NCBI RefSeq assembly: GCF_001675165.1
Contig: NZ_LROS01000033.1
Location: 62,001-126,000, forward strand
Length of the DNA stretch: 64,000 bases
Reading direction: 5' to 3'
Source of the DNA: Clostridium ragsdalei P11
Lineage (GTDB): Bacteria; Bacillota; Clostridia; Clostridiales; Clostridiaceae
The position numbers and the translations under genes are program-made. The notes under the pieces are model-generated. The model saw only the letters and a program-made list of their open reading frames with translations. It had not been told where the DNA came from and did not search any database. Below, in pieces: positions 16,853 to 26,121 of this stretch. The number at the start of each line of letters is the position of its first letter. The first letter of the stretch is position 1.

Positions 16853-17695
16853 ATGTTAGTAAAAGCTTATGCTAAAATAAATCTCTCATTAGACGTGGTG
16901 GGAAAAAGAGAAGATGGGTATCATCTTTTGAAAATGATAATGCAAAATATAGACTTATATGATGTTTTAAAAGTAGATGAGATTAAAACTGGAATACAGA
17001 TATGTTCTAATAATAGATATATTCCCAGTGATAAGAGAAATTTAGTTTATAAAGCAGCAAAATTGTTTATTGATAAATATAATATAAAGAATGGAATTAG
17101 TATAAACATAGATAAAAATATACCTGTATCAGCTGGACTTGCCGGTGGAAGTGCGGATGCTTCAGCTATACTAAAGGTTATGAGAAATATTTATACTCCT
17201 GAAGTAAGTGATAAAGAATTGAGTGAATTAGGTTTAAATATAGGGGCAGATGTTCCTTATTGTATAATAGGAGGTACAGCACTGTGTCAGGGGATAGGAG
17301 AGAAAGTTACACCACTCAGGCCGTTTAGAAATCATATACTTATATTGATTAAACCGCCTTTTGGAGTGAGTACAGCAGAGGTATATAAAGATTTAGACAT
17401 AAGTAAAATAAAAAGACATCCTAATACAGAAATTCTAATAGATGCGGTTAATAAATCAAAATTGGAGATGCTGAGTAAAAACATGAAAAATGTTTTGGAA
17501 AATGTAACTTTAAAAAAATATCCCATACTTAGAAAAATAAAAAGTGATTTGATAAATTTTGGAGCAGTGGGTTCACTTATGAGTGGGAGCGGTCCAAGCA
17601 TTTTTGCTTTTTTTGATGATATGGTAAAAGCACAGAAATGTTATGATAATATGAAAACTAGGTATAGAGAGGTGTTTATTACAAGAACCATTTAA
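16853..17695 (+). CDS. ispE: 4-diphosphocytidyl-2-C-methyl-D-erythritol kinase
   Basis: 280 residues, a GHMP-family kinase of the MEP isoprenoid pathway that phosphorylates CDP-methylerythritol. It begins 'VKAYAKINLSLDV', carries the ATP-binding 'PVSAGLAGGSADASA' loop near residues 92-106 and the C-terminal 'SLMSGSGPSIFAFF' motif. TTTGGAGG precedes the ATG. It is flanked by terminators on both sides, so it is probably monocistronic. A small palindrome (ATAGTA-TTA-TACTAT, 16795-16809) lies in its promoter region. Confidence 0.95.
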   Translation: MLVKAYAKINLSLDVVGKREDGYHLLKMIMQNIDLYDVLKVDEIKTGIQICSNNRYIPSDKRNLVYKAAKLFIDKYNIKNGISINIDKNIPVSAGLAGGSADASAILKVMRNIYTPEVSDKELSELGLNIGADVPYCIIGGTALCQGIGEKVTPLRPFRNHILILIKPPFGVSTAEVYKDLDISKIKRHPNTEILIDAVNKSKLEMLSKNMKNVLENVTLKKYPILRKIKSDLINFGAVGSLMSGSGPSIFAFFDDMVKAQKCYDNMKTRYREVFITRTI

Positions 17696-17839
17696 AAATG
17701 TAGTTATAGAGTTTCTAAATAAAAATCAACTTATACTCCCTATATTTTTTACAACCACAAGCTCGGTTAAATATTTTGATAAGTCTAAACAAAAAATTTA
17801 AAAAAATACTGAGAACTTTTGAAAACTCTATATCTTAGT

Positions 17840-17886
17840 AAAAAATCCTATTTGGTTAGAAAGTTTATAACCAAATAGGATTTTTT
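17840..17886. terminator. Strong terminator between ispE and the germination locus
   Basis: Perfect 19-bp inverted repeat (17840-17858 with 17868-17886), beginning with six A and ending with six T. Upstream of it, 17696-17839 holds nothing coding; TATAGAGTTT (17705-17714) and AAACTCTATA (17823-17832) are inverted relative to each other. Confidence 0.85.
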
Positions 17887-17992
17887 ATATAAATTTTAGA
17901 GAAATTAATTTTATGAATAAATAAGTTTTATTAGGTGAAAAATAACTTAAAATTACTTCATACAAAGTTGACAAAAGGGAAGAGGGAAAAAT

Positions 17993-18187
17993 GTGAGAAT
18001 AGTTCACCTGTTTGACAAATATTTTTTTATACTTATGGTAATTGAAGGAATCATTTTGACATTCATTGAATCAAAAAAATTTAAAAGAAATAGGTTAATA
18101 AAAACTGCTTTTAAATCTAGGGTAATTGGCGTAATTTTAATAGTTCTCTCAGTTGTATTATACGCCTTTTCTATCTATTCTTTTTAA
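17993..18187 (+). CDS. Small two-helix membrane protein ahead of the ger genes
   Basis: 64 residues, GTG start after GAAGAGGG. Two membrane segments (about 10-24 and 44-63) flank a strongly basic loop with FKRNRLIKT, giving a helical hairpin with its loop probably in the cytoplasm. It resembles the small 'CLC_0170 family' proteins of clostridia, by memory of size and layout only. It ends 13 bases before the GerA-type gene, so it is probably part of the germination operon. Confidence 0.65.
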   Translation: MRIVHLFDKYFFILMVIEGIILTFIESKKFKRNRLIKTAFKSRVIGVILIVLSVVLYAFSIYSF

Positions 18188-18200
18188 GGAAGTGATAAAA

Positions 18201-19658
18201 GTGAAAGAAGAGATAAGAAGCACGGTGTCTTCTAGTGTAGATGAAAATATAAAATATTTAAAAGATCTGTTTAAAGATGATTCAGATGTGGTTTTTAGAG
18301 AATTTTATATAGGATCTGTAAAATCTGCAATAGTATACATAGATGGAATGGGAGACAAACTGCTTTTAAATGATCTACTTAGAGGGTTAATGGCTAGATC
18401 AAGATATGTAAAATATGTAGATAATATAAAAGATAGAATGATGAGTGTATCTGATATGAAGGATTTAGACGATTTAAAAAAAGGGGTGGATTTGGTTTTA
18501 TCAGGAGATACTTTGATGTTTCTTGAAGGAATGAAAAGTTTTTATGTAATTTCTACTAGATTATGGCCTGCCAGAGGGGTAACGGAACCTTCAGGAGAAA
18601 CTGTTTTAAGAGGTTCAAGAGATGGATTTACAGAAACTATAAGATTCAATACAGCACTTGTTAGAAGAAGAGTAAGGGATACCAGATTTAAAATTGTGCC
18701 CAAACCACTGGGGGTAAGATCTAAAACCGATGTTGTAATAATGTATATAGACGATATAGTAAATACCAAAGCTCTAAAGGAACTTGAGAAAAGATTAGAT
18801 AACATTAAAATAGATGCCATTTTAGATAGTGGATATGTAGAACAGCTTATAGAAGACAATAAGTGGTCTCTTTTTCCTCAGGTTCAGAGCACTGAAAAAC
18901 CAGATGTAGTAGCAGCTGCACTTTATGAAGGCAGAATTGCTGTTTTAGTAGATAATTCTCCTTTTGCAATTATAGTTCCAGCTACAATGCCTAACTTATT
19001 TCAGTCACCAGATGATTATTATCAAAGGTGGATATATGGATCCACTATTAGAATAATAAGGTTTATGTCTATTATTCTTTCACTTATATTGCCTGCTCTT
19101 TATGTTGCTGTTACTTCTTTTCATACAGGAATAATACCTACTAAACTGGCATATTTTATTGCAGCTTCAAGAGAAGGAGTACCTTTCCCAGCTTTTGTAG
19201 AGGCCATAATTATGGAGATAAGTTTGGCACTGCTTTTAGAATCCATATCTAGATTGCCAAAGGCCATAGGGGCAACTACGGGTATAGTAGGAGGTCTTAT
19301 TATAGGTCAGGCAGCAGTTCAAGCTGGAATAGTAAGCCCAATAATGATAATAATAGTATCAATTACAGCTATAACGAGTTTTACTACACCTAATTATGAG
19401 ATGACAGCAGCATTTAGGCTTATTAGATTTTTACTCATAATTGCATCTGCAATTGCTGGACTTTATGGAATTATGATTGGACTTATATTAACATTGATAC
19501 ATTTAGCTAAACTTAAAAGTTTTGGAGTACCATATCTGGCTCCAATGGTAAATGAAAACATTAATGACTTTAAGGATATGTACCTGAGATTGCCTTTTAG
19601 CTTTTTTAAAAGAAGACCAGGGTATATGAAAACTCAAGACAAAATAAGGCAAAGATAA
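18201..19658 (+). CDS. GerA-family spore germination protein (receptor A subunit)
   Basis: 485 residues from GTG 18201, with AAGGAAGTG 5-10 bases upstream; a longer frame from 18153 lies inside the preceding gene. The soluble N-terminal half contains 'FREFYIGSVKSAIVYIDGM' and the hallmark 'EPSGETVLRGSRDGFTE'. The C-terminal half has about five membrane helices starting near residue 282 and the 'PNYEMTAAFRL.RF' segment. It is the A subunit of a germinant receptor in the spore inner membrane. The next gene supplies B and C. Confidence 0.93.
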   Translation: MKEEIRSTVSSSVDENIKYLKDLFKDDSDVVFREFYIGSVKSAIVYIDGMGDKLLLNDLLRGLMARSRYVKYVDNIKDRMMSVSDMKDLDDLKKGVDLVLSGDTLMFLEGMKSFYVISTRLWPARGVTEPSGETVLRGSRDGFTETIRFNTALVRRRVRDTRFKIVPKPLGVRSKTDVVIMYIDDIVNTKALKELEKRLDNIKIDAILDSGYVEQLIEDNKWSLFPQVQSTEKPDVVAAALYEGRIAVLVDNSPFAIIVPATMPNLFQSPDDYYQRWIYGSTIRIIRFMSIILSLILPALYVAVTSFHTGIIPTKLAYFIAASREGVPFPAFVEAIIMEISLALLLESISRLPKAIGATTGIVGGLIIGQAAVQAGIVSPIMIIIVSITAITSFTTPNYEMTAAFRLIRFLLIIASAIAGLYGIMIGLILTLIHLAKLKSFGVPYLAPMVNENINDFKDMYLRLPFSFFKRRPGYMKTQDKIRQR

Positions 19659-19732
19659 TTTGAAAATTTAAATTTACATATACTGTAAATTATGGACTGC
19701 GAACTGTGAATTGGTAAGGAGATGGTTATTAC

Positions 19733-21991
19733 ATGACACAAAAAAATTTTATAACTGAATTTGGAATGTTCAGTACTATAGTAATAACTATGATAGGTGT
19801 AGGAGCATTTTCATATCCTGGAGAAGTGGTAAACTATTTAGGTTCAAATGGATGGATTGGAACCATAGTAGAAGGAATATTAGTTTATTTCTTAATTTAC
19901 ATTGCCTATAAAGTTATAAAATTAAATGGATATAACAAGTTATGTATAATATTACAAAATAGCTTTGGAAAGATATTTGGAGGTATTTTGGCACTTATAT
20001 TTGTTGCATATAATATATTTTTTATATCCATGGGTATGAGGATATTTATAGAAGTTATAAAAATGTATTTACTTGAAAAAACTCCTTCTGAATTTCTAAT
20101 AATTGTAATGATATTTACGGGAATTTATCTTATAAGAAATGAATTAGGAGATTTAATAAAATTTAATGAAGTTTCTTTTTGGATAATGTTCGTATCAATG
20201 GGATTAATATTTTTGTTCACTTTAAATAAAGCACATTTTAACAATAGTATCCCTAACTTTATTAACAGTGATGCTTATGATTATTTAAAAGCATTTAAAA
20301 ATACAATATATAGTTTTATTGGCATAGAGATAATATATTTAGTTGGTCCTTTTGCAAAAAATAAAGTAAGTATAAGAAAAATAGCTTTAAAAAGCATCTT
20401 GTTTGTAACTCTATTTTATGTTGTTACAGTTATACTGTCTCTAGCTATTTTTTCTGAAGAACAAACTAAAGCTTTATTATGGCCTACTATAACAATGATA
20501 AAATCTGTAGATATAAGAGGAGCCTTTATAGAGAGATGGGAAGGTATAGCAATGGCTGTATGGATCATGTTTTACTTTTGCAATTTTTCTAATGTATATT
20601 ACTTGTCTTCAGATATAGTGAAAGATGTATTTAGATTAGGTGATATAAAGATCTCTTCAGCTTTAATAGCTCCCTTTATATATTTGACAGCTATGTATCC
20701 TGAAAATATAGCAGAACTATATCATATAATTAACACAGTAATGCCTGTGGCAGCTGCGTACAGCTTAATATTGCTTCCTTTAATTATATTTTTGTTCAGC
20801 AAACCTAAAAGAAACTTAAATGCAAGTAAGTTTATGTGCATATTTTTAGTTTGTACTGTGCTAACTGGATGCTGGGATAAAGTTGAGATAGAAAGAACTC
20901 AATTGGTATCTGTAATAGGAGTAGATGCAGGAGAGGATATAGGTAAGGTTAAAGAATTAAAAAATGTAAAGTCAACAGATCCTCTAACGTCTGTAAATCT
21001 AAAAAAGATTCATGTAACTTTTGGAATACCGGATTTGAGTAAATTAGAACCAGGTAAAGGAGGTATATCTGGGGACAAATATGTTGATGTAGATGGATAT
21101 TCAATGGAGGATGCTGTAGATACAGCAATGTCTAAAAGCAGTAGAACTGTGAAGTTTAGTCAAACTAAACTGCTTGTTTTAGGTAAAGGTTTAATGGAAT
21201 ATCCTGATGTAGTAAAAGAAGTCATAGATTATTTGCAAAGAGAGCCTTCTTTAAATAGAAATATGTATATAGTTTTAGCTAGTGGCAGCTCAGATAAATA
21301 TATAAAAATTAAAACACCTATGGGAAAAAGTACAGAAGATTATATATTGGGATTAGTTGAAGGAGATGCCAAGGACAATGAAGTTAAGACTGTAACTTTA
21401 AATGATTTTCTAGTTAGTATGAGTGAAAATGGAAATAGCATAATACCAAAAGTTGAAATGGATAAGGACAAAAAAAATATAAAAATAGCAGGTACTGCAG
21501 CTATAAAAAATTTTAAATATGAGGGTGATTTAAATCAAGTTCAGACTTCTAATATAGAATTGTTACAAGGTAAATTAAAAAGTGGTAAAAGAATGATATA
21601 TTTAGAAGGTCATCCTGTAGATATAAGGATAAATGGTAGCAATAGAAGAATAAAGGTGTCCCAAGAAAAGGGGAACTTGGTATTTAATATAAAACTAAAT
21701 ATTGAAGGTGAGATAAAAAATTATTATACTAATGATAAGGTTTTATCAGTAGATAAACTGAGCTATATTGAACAAAGCTTTAATAAGGCCATAGCACAGG
21801 AATGTAAAGATGCTATAAAAGTTACTCAAAGGGATCTTAAGATTGATCCTATAGGATTTAAGGATTATATAAAAAGATATCATCCTCTCATGTGGAGGCA
21901 AGTAAAAGATAAATGGGAGGATTCTTATAAGGATGCAGTTGTAAATGTAAATGTAGATACTAAGATAAGGAGAATTGGTGTAGTAAAATAA
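19733..21991 (+). CDS. Fused germination permease GerB and Ger(x)C lipoprotein
   Basis: One unbroken 752-codon frame. Residues 1-360 are an endospore germination permease (GerB, APC superfamily) with about ten membrane helices and a 'GVGAFSYPGEVV' start. Residues from about 360 on are a complete Ger(x)C protein: a basic patch (KPKRNLNASK), a hydrophobic run beginning at Met368, lipobox LTGC with Cys380, then the family's 'WDKVEIE' and later 'FSQTKLLVLGK' blocks. Receptors normally encode B and C separately. No ribosome site is evident before the internal Met368. Either the product is processed at the lipobox or it works as a fusion; a missed stop in the sequence is the other option. Confidence 0.85.
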   Translation: MTQKNFITEFGMFSTIVITMIGVGAFSYPGEVVNYLGSNGWIGTIVEGILVYFLIYIAYKVIKLNGYNKLCIILQNSFGKIFGGILALIFVAYNIFFISMGMRIFIEVIKMYLLEKTPSEFLIIVMIFTGIYLIRNELGDLIKFNEVSFWIMFVSMGLIFLFTLNKAHFNNSIPNFINSDAYDYLKAFKNTIYSFIGIEIIYLVGPFAKNKVSIRKIALKSILFVTLFYVVTVILSLAIFSEEQTKALLWPTITMIKSVDIRGAFIERWEGIAMAVWIMFYFCNFSNVYYLSSDIVKDVFRLGDIKISSALIAPFIYLTAMYPENIAELYHIINTVMPVAAAYSLILLPLIIFLFSKPKRNLNASKFMCIFLVCTVLTGCWDKVEIERTQLVSVIGVDAGEDIGKVKELKNVKSTDPLTSVNLKKIHVTFGIPDLSKLEPGKGGISGDKYVDVDGYSMEDAVDTAMSKSSRTVKFSQTKLLVLGKGLMEYPDVVKEVIDYLQREPSLNRNMYIVLASGSSDKYIKIKTPMGKSTEDYILGLVEGDAKDNEVKTVTLNDFLVSMSENGNSIIPKVEMDKDKKNIKIAGTAAIKNFKYEGDLNQVQTSNIELLQGKLKSGKRMIYLEGHPVDIRINGSNRRIKVSQEKGNLVFNIKLNIEGEIKNYYTNDKVLSVDKLSYIEQSFNKAIAQECKDAIKVTQRDLKIDPIGFKDYIKRYHPLMWRQVKDKWEDSYKDAVVNVNVDTKIRRIGVVK

Positions 21992-22075
21992 TAAAATACA
22001 GTGAATATAATTAAAATATATGTAAATAATTACTAATGAAATATTCAATAGTTATTAAAAAGTGGGGATGAGATT

Positions 22076-22720
22076 ATGAAGAAATTTTTATTAGTATTTA
22101 GTATATGTGTTTTAAGTATATTTACTGTATGTTCCTATTTATGTGAAGTAAAAAGTGACAATATACAAGATGATATGGCATCTAGGATTATAAGATTTCA
22201 TGTTATAGCAAATAGTGATTCAAAAAGTGATCAGGCACTTAAACTAAAAGTAAGAGACGAAATATTGAAATATATACAACCTAAACTAAAGGACTGTAAA
22301 AATATAGAGGAATCAAGAAAAGTTTTAATGGAAAATGATAAGGATGTATTAAAAGTAGCCCGTAGAGTAATAAGTAAACAGGGTTATAACTATGAAGTTA
22401 AAAGTACCTTATCCAAAGTAAATTTTCCTATAAAGACTTATGGAAATATAACTCTTCCTCAGGGAAGGTATGAGGCTTATAGAGTGATTATAGGCAAAGG
22501 ACGAGGTCAAAACTGGTGGTGTGTTATGTTTCCACCATTATGTTTTGTAGATATTACAAAAGGACAAGTATCCTACAAAAAGACAGAGCAAGAAATGAAA
22601 AAGGTTTTGACACCGGAGGAATATAAGATGGTAAACAACAATAAATTTGACATAAGTGACAAAAATAATATAAAAGTTAGATTTAAAATAATAGAAGTGT
22701 TAAATAAGTTGGGAATATAA
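22076..22720 (+). CDS. spoIIR: Stage II sporulation protein R
   Basis: 214 residues with an N-terminal signal or anchor helix (about 2-22) and the family's 'RIIRFHVIANSDSKSDQALKLKVRDEIL' region (split here between residues 40 and 70), followed by 'NWWCVMFPPLCFVD'. SpoIIR is made in the forespore under sigma-F, crosses into the intermembrane space and triggers SpoIIGA to process pro-sigma-E in the mother cell. ATG start after GGGGATGAG. Confidence 0.95.
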   Translation: MKKFLLVFSICVLSIFTVCSYLCEVKSDNIQDDMASRIIRFHVIANSDSKSDQALKLKVRDEILKYIQPKLKDCKNIEESRKVLMENDKDVLKVARRVISKQGYNYEVKSTLSKVNFPIKTYGNITLPQGRYEAYRVIIGKGRGQNWWCVMFPPLCFVDITKGQVSYKKTEQEMKKVLTPEEYKMVNNNKFDISDKNNIKVRFKIIEVLNKLGI

Positions 22721-22730
22721 ATCTAGTACA

Positions 22731-22798
22731 AGTGGGCTGGATATGGTAAGTTCTCAAAATTTGAGAATTTCATACCGTCAATTAGCCCTAACTTGTAA
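22731..22798. terminator. Branched inverted repeat between spoIIR and a converging gene
   Basis: ACAAGT/ACTTGT, GGGCT/AGCCC and a long inner stem GGTAAGTTCTCAAA/TTTGAGAATTTCATACC pair in nested order over about 68 bases. It sits between convergent genes. It lacks a clean T tract, so efficient termination is uncertain. Confidence 0.5.
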
Positions 22799-22834
22799 TA
22801 TATGAATAGAAATCTATATTTAACACAAGTTAAT

Positions 22835-24073
22835 TTATAATTCAAATAATTTTAAAGCTGTTTTCAAAAAGTATTTTTCTGCAGATTTAAAAAAAGTTTT
22901 AGGATTGTTCTTTTCATAAATTTTATCTTCTTCTGTAAAGGAATTTTTATTTGATTTATTTTGTACAAGCCAATTTATTAAATTAAATATATCATTCCCA
23001 GCATAAGGTTTAGAAAATTTACTGCAATTTTCTACCATGTTTTTTAGTTCATCTTTAGAGTGAAGAAGTTTTTCTATGTTTTCACCACACTTTTCTATGT
23101 CAGTTAAATTTACAGCCAAATTATGTCTTAGTAGAAACTGAGCATTTTTTTCTTCTTGACCTGGTATTGGAGAAAATAAACCAAGGGGTATTTTGCATAT
23201 TAAGGCCTCAGTAATAGTAAGTCCTCCTGGTTTTGTTAAAAGAAGGTCACAAGCTTGCATATATTTATTTACATGGTCAGTAAAACCTATGATGCGGGTT
23301 TCCTTTGAAGAAGAATCTTTAATCTTTGAAAGCTCTGCATAAAGTTTTTTATTTTTACCTGTTATTATGATTATCTGGATATCTTCATTTATATTGGTTA
23401 GCTGTTTATATATATCTACTATTTTTCCAAGTCCCAGACTTCCACCCATAACTAGTATGGTAAATTTGGATTCACATAAATCTAATGATTCTAATGTGTC
23501 TCCTCTATCATAATTCATATTAAAATCTGGTTTAACAGGTATTCCTAAGTTATAAATAGTGTCTTTGGATATCCCTTTAAAAATCATTTTGCTTATCATA
23601 TCTTCGTTAGAAACCACATAAGCGTCAATATAAGGATGAAGCCAAGAACTATGAGAGTAATAATCAGTGATTATGGACATACAGGGTATGTTCATATTGT
23701 ATTTTGACTTTAACACCGATAGCATTTCTGTAGAGAATGAATGGGTAGCTATTAATATATCAGGTTTAAATTCACGAATAAGTGGAATCAATTTACAAGT
23801 CATAGCTTCAATAAGCTTAGAACTTATAGTGTTTGTAATTGTGTAATCATCTTCTGAGTAAGTGTATAATTTCCCATATAAATAAGGGGATACTTTTAGG
23901 GATTTTAAATAACTTCCAATTACTACTTTGTCTATTATAGGATTTATATATTTAATGGTATCAATAATCTTTACTTCTGATTTTGGAGCTTTTAAGGCTA
24001 TGTAACTTTTTATAGCTTCTGCAGCGTTACCATGTCCGCCTCCTGCAGAAATTGAAAGAATTAAAACTTTCAT
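22835..24073 (-). CDS. UgtP/MGDG-synthase-type glycosyltransferase
   Basis: 412 residues, GT28-like. The N-terminus 'LILSISAGGGHGNAAEAI' is the membrane-lipid acceptor loop of MGDG-synthase-type enzymes; 'VMGGSLGLGK' and 'TKPGGLTITEA' in the C-terminal half form the UDP-sugar site. It probably adds glucose or galactose to diacylglycerol, giving glycolipids that anchor lipoteichoic acid or adjust membrane curvature. There is no transmembrane helix, so membrane binding is peripheral. The start is supported by AGAAGGTGA. It is an isolated minus-strand gene. Confidence 0.88.
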   Translation of the reverse strand: MKVLILSISAGGGHGNAAEAIKSYIALKAPKSEVKIIDTIKYINPIIDKVVIGSYLKSLKVSPYLYGKLYTYSEDDYTITNTISSKLIEAMTCKLIPLIREFKPDILIATHSFSTEMLSVLKSKYNMNIPCMSIITDYYSHSSWLHPYIDAYVVSNEDMISKMIFKGISKDTIYNLGIPVKPDFNMNYDRGDTLESLDLCESKFTILVMGGSLGLGKIVDIYKQLTNINEDIQIIIITGKNKKLYAELSKIKDSSSKETRIIGFTDHVNKYMQACDLLLTKPGGLTITEALICKIPLGLFSPIPGQEEKNAQFLLRHNLAVNLTDIEKCGENIEKLLHSKDELKNMVENCSKFSKPYAGNDIFNLINWLVQNKSNKNSFTEEDKIYEKNNPKTFFKSAEKYFLKTALKLFEL

Positions 24074-24272
24074 TTAATCACCTTCTGGTTAAGTATGTAA
24101 TTTAATTATATAAAATGTACGGAAAATAATAAACTCATTTAACTAACATTTAAGAAAAAATTAATAATAAGCAATAAATATAGTATTGGCTTTTAAATTT
24201 TATATTAAACAAATAATACATAACAATTAGGTAAATGCAAACAATATAAAAAGAGGCAAAATGCAATAATGC

Positions 24273-24485
24273 AGGAATTGTCATCGGATCAAGTGATTCT
24301 TAGGTTCAGATGGAGTTTGCTTATAAGTATGACTTTTCCCAGCTGAACCTTAGAAGAACTTATCCAGGCGCGTAGCAGTGCTTATCCCCCACTTTGATAG
24401 AAAAGCAGATATCCCAAATCTTTGATTTGGTGATAGTCGCTTTCGCTGTGTGCGATGGGGGACGTTAGCAATGGTAGCGATCGGA
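24273..24485. repeat. Structured intergenic repeat, type I, copy B
   Basis: About 210 non-coding bases upstream of ypeB with several strong pairings: TAGGTTCAG/CTGAACCTTA (24301-24352), CCAAATC/GATTTGG (24415-24430) and CCCCC/GGGGG (24386-24461). On the reverse strand it shares blocks in order with 2159-2345. It includes one spurious minus-strand frame. The 24074-24272 stretch before it is AT-rich with nothing recognised. Confidence 0.5.
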
Positions 24486-24524
24486 TAAATGGTGAGATTA
24501 GTCATAAAAAAGAGGTGGAAATTT

Positions 24525-25895
24525 ATGAAGTTTTCTAAAAAAAGGATAATATATACTGCCATAGTAACTTTAATTGTAGTGTTTTCTAGTACATTTGCCG
24601 TATTAATGACGCTTGAAAGAAATGATTATAGAAATTATTTGCAGGGTGAGTATGGTAAAAGTATGTATGAATTAATAGATGCAGTTCAAAATATAAGAAC
24701 TAATTTAACCAAAGCGGCTATAATTGGATCAAGGGAACAACAGATAGTAGTTTTTGACGAAATATTTAGGTATTCTGCTATAGCTAGTGATAAATTGCAT
24801 TCACTTCCAGTATCCCAATCTACTATATCGGATACCAGTAAGTTTTTAACTCAGGTAGGAGATTTCTGCTATAGTTTAGGCAGGTCATCTACAGAAGGAA
24901 AACAGTTAAGTGAAAAAGATTATAATGATATAGAAAAATTAAAAAAGCAATCCAATGTACTGGAAAATCAGCTAGAATTAGTATCTAACAATATAAATCA
25001 GGGAAAAGTAAAATGGGGAGAAATAAGAAAAAAGATTACAGGCGTTTTTGCTAAAAGTAACGATGTATCAATATCTGAACAATTTAAGGGAATACAAAAA
25101 CAGGTTCTTCAATATCCTACATTAATTTATGATGGACCGTTTTCAGACAATACACTTCAGATAAACCCTAAAATAAAATTACAAAAAGAAGTTTCTCAAG
25201 GTGAGGCAGAAAAAATTGCTAGGCAGGTTATTGGAAAAGATAAGATAGAAAATATGGATGTATCTTCTGTTAATGAAAAATCCAACATAGGTGTATATAG
25301 ATTTACTGCAGCATTAAAGGAAAGAACTAAAAAAGACAGTAGAGTGGTATGTGAAATAAGTAAAAATGGAGGAAAGGTATACTACTTAATAAATGATAAG
25401 AGCATAAATAACAGCTCTATGGACGTTAAAAAGGCTTCTGAAATTGGGTTGAAGTATTTAAGCAATTTAGGTTATAAAAATATGATCATTACGTATTCCT
25501 TAAGATATAATAATGTGGCAGTTATAAACTATGTGTATAGTCAAAATGGTATACTTGTTTATCCTGATCAGATTAAACTAAAGATAGCTTTAGATAATGG
25601 AGAAATTATAGGTGTGGAAGCAGAAAAGTATTTAATATCCCATGAAGAAAATAGAAAAATAGAAACTCCTAAGTTAACCTATGGGGAAGCTGAGAAGAGA
25701 GTTAGCAAGAGACTAAATGTAACAAGTAAGAGGCTTACTATAATTCCTACGGAAACTAATAAGGAAGTGTTATGTTATGAATTTTCTGGGAATTATAAAG
25801 GTGATTACTTTAAAGTTTATGTAAATACAAGTACGGGATATGAGGAGAGAATAATTCAAATAATTAACACTCCTAATGGTAAACTTGCTATGTAA
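24525..25895 (+). CDS. ypeB: Germination protein YpeB
   Basis: 456 residues from ATG 24525 after AGAGGTGG; a longer frame from 24489 has no ribosome site. It has an N-terminal membrane anchor (about residues 5-25), a helical middle region and C-terminal PepSY-type repeats ('YGEAEKRVSKRL', 'VSQGEAEKIARQVIG'). YpeB holds and protects the cortex-lytic enzyme SleB in dormant spores and is processed during germination. The usual sleB-ypeB pair is broken here: no sleB lies on either side. Confidence 0.92.
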   Translation: MKFSKKRIIYTAIVTLIVVFSSTFAVLMTLERNDYRNYLQGEYGKSMYELIDAVQNIRTNLTKAAIIGSREQQIVVFDEIFRYSAIASDKLHSLPVSQSTISDTSKFLTQVGDFCYSLGRSSTEGKQLSEKDYNDIEKLKKQSNVLENQLELVSNNINQGKVKWGEIRKKITGVFAKSNDVSISEQFKGIQKQVLQYPTLIYDGPFSDNTLQINPKIKLQKEVSQGEAEKIARQVIGKDKIENMDVSSVNEKSNIGVYRFTAALKERTKKDSRVVCEISKNGGKVYYLINDKSINNSSMDVKKASEIGLKYLSNLGYKNMIITYSLRYNNVAVINYVYSQNGILVYPDQIKLKIALDNGEIIGVEAEKYLISHEENRKIETPKLTYGEAEKRVSKRLNVTSKRLTIIPTETNKEVLCYEFSGNYKGDYFKVYVNTSTGYEERIIQIINTPNGKLAM

Positions 25896-25934
25896 AGTAT
25901 TGTTATTTTATTTTAAATGCCTAGTTTGGAGTGA

Positions 25935-25965
25935 TGGAAACCTTACTTATTTGGTGAGGTTTCCA
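25935..25965 (+). terminator. Hairpin after ypeB
   Basis: Stem TGGAAACCTTA/TGAGGTTTCCA with a 9-base loop, 40 bases after the stop. It lacks a T tract, so its role as terminator is uncertain. Confidence 0.45.
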
Positions 25966-26054
25966 AAGTATGAAAAAGTATTTCAGGATTGGAATAGATT
26001 TTAATATTAAAATTAGTCTGATATAATGTATATATTAGTTATTTTAGACTAAAA

Positions 26055-26121
26055 GGGAGGCGAAACACGTTATAACTTTACTAAAATCCATAGGGTTTGA
26101 TAAAGTTTTAATAACAAAATT
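26055..26121 (+). promoter_or_regulatory. Ribosome site separated from DUF1934 start by a hairpin
   Basis: GGGAGG at 26055-26060 lies 61 bases before the ATG. A stem-loop between them pairs GTTAT (26069-26073) with ATAAC (26111-26115), AACTTTA with TAAAGTT, and AAATCC with GGGTTT. Folding would leave an effective gap of about 14 bases. No ribosome site is seen next to the ATG. Confidence 0.5.
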
